Assembly (NCBI GenBank): GCA_016946835.1
Contig: JACVTC010000091.1
Location: 415,001-440,000 of the forward strand
Origin: Neocallimastix lanati (nom. inval.)
Lineage: Eukaryota > Neocallimastigomycota > Neocallimastigomycetes > Neocallimastigales > Neocallimastigaceae
DNA: 25,000 nt
Reading direction: 5' to 3'
The position numbers were made by a program, and so were the translations under genes. Shown here one piece after another: positions 18,051 through 25,000 of the stretch. The notes under the pieces are model-generated. The model was not told the DNA's origin, made no database searches, and worked only from the letters and a program-made list of their open reading frames with translations. The stretch's first letter is position 1. The number at the start of each line of letters is the position of its first letter.

Positions 18051-18418
18051 TTTTATATTTAAATATATTAACTTTTTTTTTTTATTTTTTATTATTTTTT
18101 TTTATTTTATATTATTATTTCATTATATTTTTACTTTATTATTTTTTTTTTAATTTTTTTTTGAAATCATTTTGCTGTAAAATTTTAATAATTTCAATTT
18201 AATTATGTACTATATGGTAGGTTTTCTTATTTCTAATATTTCTTTTTCCTTTTCCTTTTTTTTTTTTTTTTTTTTTTTGTTTCGTAATTTATTTATTTAC
18301 AGTTATCTTTTATTTATTATTATTTTTTTTTAACATTTTTCTTTTAATTTTTTTTATTTTTTATTTTTTTTTTTTTTGGTAAATTATTTAATTATTATAT
18401 TTTTATTTTATCTATACA

Positions 18419-18475
<57 letters not shown>

Positions 18476-18611
18476 TCTTAATTTTATTGATTTTATAAGT
18501 ATATGCATTTTATTTCATATCTATAATTATTTATTGATTTTAATAAGAATTTATATATGAAATATTCTTTTTAAAATTATAAATAATAGATTAATGATGC
18601 TTATAATAGTG

Positions 18612-18642
<31 letters not shown>

Positions 18643-19179
18643 AATATATTATCTTTTATTAGTGAAAATTGTCTTAAATAAAGAATAATGTTGATAATTA
18701 AAATTATAATATAAATTATATAAAATGTTTCTATATTCTAAAATATTTAATACAAATAAAATATTGGTAAAAACATTGATTGCTTTGGAATTTATATTAT
18801 TATTTTATAAAAATATATATTAAATGAAAATTAATAAACTAATAATAATAATAATTATAGTAATAGTGTAATAACAATAATAATGATAATAATAAAAAGA
18901 TTAGTATAAAAATTATATAAAAAAATACAGTATTAATAATGAAATATAAAAATAAAAATTATTCGTTATTCATTATTTATACTACTATATTAAATATTTT
19001 AAATTTTTTTTTTTTTTAAAAAAAATTTTTTAAAAAAAAAGTGATAAAAGATTTTTCTTTTCTTAGTGGATTTAATTTAATTCTTTAACTGTATTATTAA
19101 TAACAATTTTTTATTTTTAACTTAACTAAATTTCTAATAATATTAGATAATATAAAAATAGTATGGGGAATAATGATTT

Positions 19180-19221
<42 letters not shown>

Positions 19222-19523
19222 TTTTTAAATAATATTTATATATAATTTATATATTAATATTATAAATATTAATATATTTTTATTTTATTTAATTTTTATA
19301 ATTATTATTATTATTATTATTATTATTTATTGTATATTAAATCTGATTATAAAATGTTATTAAATATAATAAATTTATAAAGTTTGTTGATTATTTTTTA
19401 CATAAAATGATTATTTAAATTGTGGAGAAAAAAAAAAAAAAAAAAAAAAAAAAAGAAAAAAGAAAGATAGTGGTATCTATTTTGTGTTGTTTATATTTCT
19501 ATTTTATATTTTTTTAGGAATAA
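17922..19523. other. T-rich spacer downstream of the kinase
   Basis: Very T-rich on the plus strand from about 18000 to 18480. Long T tracts lie near 18258-18279, 18421-18473 (about 53 T), 18613-18639 and 19182-19219. (ATT)n arrays lie near 18018-18048 and 19303-19327, and an A run near 19428-19454. No gene is visible. The left part may hold kinase 3' regulatory sequence. Confidence 0.55.
18421..18473. repeat. Poly(T) tract, about 53 nt
   Basis: The longest homopolymer in the window. Confidence 0.92.
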
Positions 19524-21600
<2,077 letters not shown>

Positions 21601-22000
21601 TTTCTATACTAAATAATTTTTAAATTATTTATATATTAATTACATTTATTAACATGATAATATTATTCATTTATTAATATGTTAATATTATTTAAATTAA
21701 AAAACAAATTATATAATTATTTAATTATGAAATATTAATAGTATTTTAATCATATCAATATTAAACTCTTTTAAAGTATTTAATTTAAATATCTTCAATT
21801 TTTTAAAAATAATTATAAATAAATACATTTAAATATAGGATTTAATTTTAAATTTTTGAATATGAATTTCCAATTATATGATAATAAAAAATTCTTTAAT
21901 TTTAATTATATTGATATTATTAATTATTTATTTTAAATTCTTTATTCTTCATATATATATTTATATATAAATATGATTTTATCCATGATATGTTTTGTTA
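21601..22000. other. Kinase 5' flank
   Basis: AT-rich sequence without open frames. It must contain the kinase 5' UTR and probably the core promoter, but no TATA-like element can be separated from the AT background. Confidence 0.45.
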
Positions 22001-22437
22001 TTTATTTATTTATTTATTTTTTTATTTTTTCTTATTTTCATATATATATATTGTTTGTTCTTTCCAAATTGTTCTTCATCTTTTTCATATATAATTTTCG
22101 ATTCTCTAATAAAATATAATTTTAATCTTTTGCTTTTTCAGAGTTTTATTTCGATTTACTTATAAATTATAATTTTAGTCTTTTTATTTTTTTCTTTTCC
22201 ATACTTTAATTTCGAATTTCATATTTTGAATTCTATTTTCATATTTACTTTCGTTAGCCTTATAAATTATTATTTTAGTTGTTTAGTGTTTCTTTTTCAT
22301 ATTTTGATTTCAAATGTTTACATTTTCATTTTAAATTTCTATTTTTAATTTCAAATCTTATACTTTGAATTCTATTTTTATACTTTATTTCAATTCTCTT
22401 TTAAAAATAATTTTAATATTGTATATTATTTTTACTC

Positions 22438-22473
<36 letters not shown>

Positions 22474-22660
22474 TTCATATTTTTACTTTTATTTCATATT
22501 TTGTTTTTAATAATTCTTATAAAGTCTAATTTTAATCTTTGGGAAGTACTTCTATGTATTTATTTTCTTACATATAAACCTCACTCTTACTCTATATAAG
22601 CTCTCTGTTTAAAAAACAATATATATAACTAACTTTTGATTATTTATTTTTTACTATCTT
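22001..22660. repeat. Degenerate pyrimidine-rich repeat field upstream of the kinase
   Basis: The plus strand is dominated by T and C with recurring, diverged modules of the form TTTCGATTNNCTTATAAATTATAATTTTAGTC. They start near 22094, 22149, 22249, 22389 and 22507 and are separated by TTTCATATTTTGAATTC-like linkers. The spacing is irregular. On the kinase sense strand this is a purine-rich tract 0.5-1.0 kb upstream of the start codon. Neither origin nor role is known. Confidence 0.45.
22440..22471. repeat. (ATT)n microsatellite
   Basis: About 10 ATT units within the pyrimidine-rich field. Confidence 0.85.
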
Positions 22661-24360
22661 TTATTACTTTTTTTTTTTAAATTTTATTTTTAAATTTTAT
22701 TTTTTTATTTTTTATTTTTTATTTTTTCTTCTTATATTTTTTATTTATATTATTAATATTTTTTTTATTGATTTTACTATTTATTTAATTTTATTTTTAA
22801 TTTTATTTTATTTTTTTTTTTTTTTTAAAAAAATTATTATATATTATATATTATATAATTGAATGTATTATTTGAAATATGAATATAAGTATTTAATATA
22901 TACCTTATATATTAATTTAATTTTTACATTTATGAAGTTTTAAAATATTTATTTCAAAAACAATATGTAATATGAATTACATTAAATGATTTGAATATAC
23001 TTTATAATATATATTTGTATTTCTAATGAACATGTTAAAATTAATAATAGAAAATACTAAAAATAATCCTTTTTTACAGAAGAATAATAATAAAAGTAAT
23101 AAAAGATTTATTATTAAATAAAGTTTTAATCTATTTTTTTGTTATATAGAAAATATTAGTATATAATATATAATAAATATAATGTTAAATATATATTTAT
23201 TTAAAGTAATTTTATTTAATTATTTAAAAAGTATGACTACTTAACATTTTATTATATACCAATTTATTCAGTACTTTTTTAATTATAATATTTATTTTAT
23301 AATTAAGTCTTTCAAATAAAAAAAGTAATTAATTATAAAATAAATTATAATATATATTTTATTCATATAATTATTTAATTCCTTTATTCATATTTATTTT
23401 TTGAAGGCATAAAAGAACAATCGTAATATATTTTAATATATTTTGCATCATTATAAAATTATAATAAATTTAAATTTTTTTTTAGTTCAATTAAATAATT
23501 ATTCCTATAAAATTGTTATTAATAATATTATTTTTAATTAATTTAATTATACAGTTATTTCTATAATAAAAAACATTCTTTTTATTTATAGTTCAATTAC
23601 ACAGTACCTATTAAGATATATCTTTATTAACTTTTTCAAATTTGTTTCTGAAACTTTATAATTAAAAAATAAATGTTAATATTTAAAAAATTATATTTAT
23701 ATTGGTAATATATATTATCGTTATTAGAAAAAACAATATATTCCATTGTAAGAATTAATGACATATATTCAAATTTATAATAAAATAAATATTTTGAATA
23801 AAACTTAATATATTGTAATAAATGACTTAGATTTATAAGTTTTTTTGTACATATTTCTTAATTAATTGGTTGAACTAAGATTAATTTTTATTTTTATTTA
23901 TTTTTTTAAAAAAAAAAAGATGTTGGTTCTTTTATTTATTTAATTAGTTAATTAAATTAATAAATTTTTATTTTTTATCAATATAATTCAATATATAGCT
24001 ATTTTTTTATTCTATGCAGTTAATAAATAAAAATTTATAAATTAAATAAAATATAAATAATAAATTAATAAATAAAAATAAATATATAAAAATAAATAGT
24101 AAAAAATTTAATTTTTCTTTCACATATTTTTTTTATATGAAATTAATTTAAATTATTGAATATTTATTAAATATTTTTTAATATATGATGTTATAAAAAA
24201 AATATTTAAAGTTTATTAATTTAATTTAATTGATTATGAAATTTTTGTTTGGTGAAAGTTGTAATTATATTAAAAAAAATTCTTATTTTAATTTTAATTT
24301 ATTTAAAAAATCAAAATTACAATAAATGTAGAGGCATATGATTACTAAATAAAATTAATT
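22661..24360. other. AT-rich sequence with no visible gene
   Basis: Homopolymers, TA-rich repeats and short (AAAT)n runs. All six frames are broken by frequent stops. No RNA gene or mobile-element end is recognised. Confidence 0.55.
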
Positions 24361-24362
24361 TT

Positions 24363-24396
24363 GATAGGCTAGTATAATTACTTGTAATAGCCTATC
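24363..24396. repeat. Perfect 9-bp inverted repeat (hairpin)
   Basis: GATAGGCTA and TAGCCTATC flank a 16-base loop that can itself pair through ATTAC/GTAAT. It is GC-richer than its surroundings and not explained by simple repeats. Confidence 0.75.
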
Positions 24397-24614
24397 GAAT
24401 ATTTGTGTAACAGTTTTTTTTTTTTAATTAAAAATGTGGTTATCAATAAATTTACTATTTTTACTTTGTCCTTAACCCTTAACCAACGGCAAGTGTTTAT
24501 TCATAATCAAATCAAATAAATTATATTAATTTTATTCCATTATATGAAGCAAAGGAAAAAAAAATATTAATTAATAAAAAAAAGGTTCATTATTTTTCCA
24601 TTATTGAGTCTTTA

Positions 24615-24660
24615 ATAAATAAAAGCTACACCACCAGTTAATAGTGTAACTTTTATTTAT
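24615..24660. repeat. 17-bp inverted repeat with one mismatch
   Basis: ATAAATAAAAGCTACAC (24615-24631) pairs with GTGTAACTTTTATTTAT (24644-24660), 16 of 17 positions, around the loop CACCAGTTAATA. In RNA the mismatch could be a C-A or G-U pair depending on strand. It may be a transposon terminal fragment or a transcript hairpin. Confidence 0.75.
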
Positions 24661-25000
24661 ATTTATTAATATATTAAAATAATAAATATAAGAATACTTT
24701 CAACTGATACTCCAGAAAAAAGAAAGAAGGAAAATATTTAAAAATAAAAATGACAAGTAAAAATAATTAAAGATTGAATATACAAAAAGAAAAAAAAAAT
24801 TCATTATTAATTGATTCATAATAAATAATTCTATTATGTAATTAAATTGAATAGTAATTACTTCTATTATTATTCTATTTATTATTAATAATCCTTGAAT
24901 ATTCATCTTAATCATTAAAAAAAAAAATAACAAAGAAATATAAGAAAAGAATAAATAATTAGTTATTAAACATATTATATAACGATTTTTTTTTTTTAAT
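24661..25000. other. AT-rich right flank
   Basis: No supported gene. A 77-codon minus-strand frame at 24933-24700 is almost entirely Phe, Leu, Ile, Tyr and Asn and looks like translated AT-rich DNA. Confidence 0.5.

Noticed and set aside
22602-22609. TATATAAG as a plus-strand TATA box
   Set aside because: TATA-like words are everywhere at this A+T content, and no plus-strand gene follows.
24472-24485. CTTAACC doublet as a telomere-like repeat
   Set aside because: Only two units and not a known telomeric repeat.
24700-24933. Minus-strand hydrophobic 77-codon frame
   Set aside because: Composition is what translated AT-rich DNA gives. No family resemblance or splice context.

Overview
The window is eukaryotic nuclear DNA of extreme A+T richness. 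It is full of A/T homopolymers and (AAT)n/(ATT)n/(AAAT)n microsatellites. It carries three intron-rich protein genes, all on the minus strand. High intron density (6, 13 and 8 introns), short AT-rich GT-AG introns, Asn/Ser-rich low-complexity protein sequence and a FLYWCH-type relic together fit an anaerobic gut fungus (Neocallimastigomycota). That assignment is inference. A Dictyostelium-like source is less likely because its genes carry few introns.

Layout. 1-3478: a repeat and relic zone. It holds a long (ATT)n tract, a decayed Asn/Ser-rich coding-like stretch, an unusually GC-rich island, two inverted copies of a MITE built from 15-bp GCATTTCGCC units (the first with 9-bp target duplications), a FLYWCH zinc-finger pseudogene, then AT simple repeats. 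3479-5776 (-): a complete 7-exon HAD phosphatase of the HDHD1/pseudouridine-5'-phosphatase type, 228 aa. 5777-7903: AT-rich spacer. 7904-13786 (-): a complete 14-exon ubiquitin-specific protease, 1069 aa, with a roughly 700-residue disordered Ser/Asn-rich N-terminal half, a C-terminal catalytic domain and a 17-nt microexon in that domain. 13787-19523: a long spacer with two perfect tandem duplications (3 x 89 bp and 2 x 262 bp) and long T tracts. 19524-21600 (-): a complete 9-exon CaMK-type Ser/Thr kinase, 364 aa. 21601-25000: AT-rich sequence with a degenerate pyrimidine-rich repeat field upstream of the kinase and two good inverted repeats near the right end.

The exon models were assembled by hand. 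Each joins in frame at every GT-AG junction and gives a CDS length divisible by three (687, 3210 and 1095 nt). The three genes look like unrelated housekeeping or regulatory genes (nucleotide salvage or detoxification, deubiquitination, calcium signalling) that share only strand. No operon-like logic is implied. The most distinctive non-genic feature is the Mutator-like MITE pair next to a FLYWCH relic.
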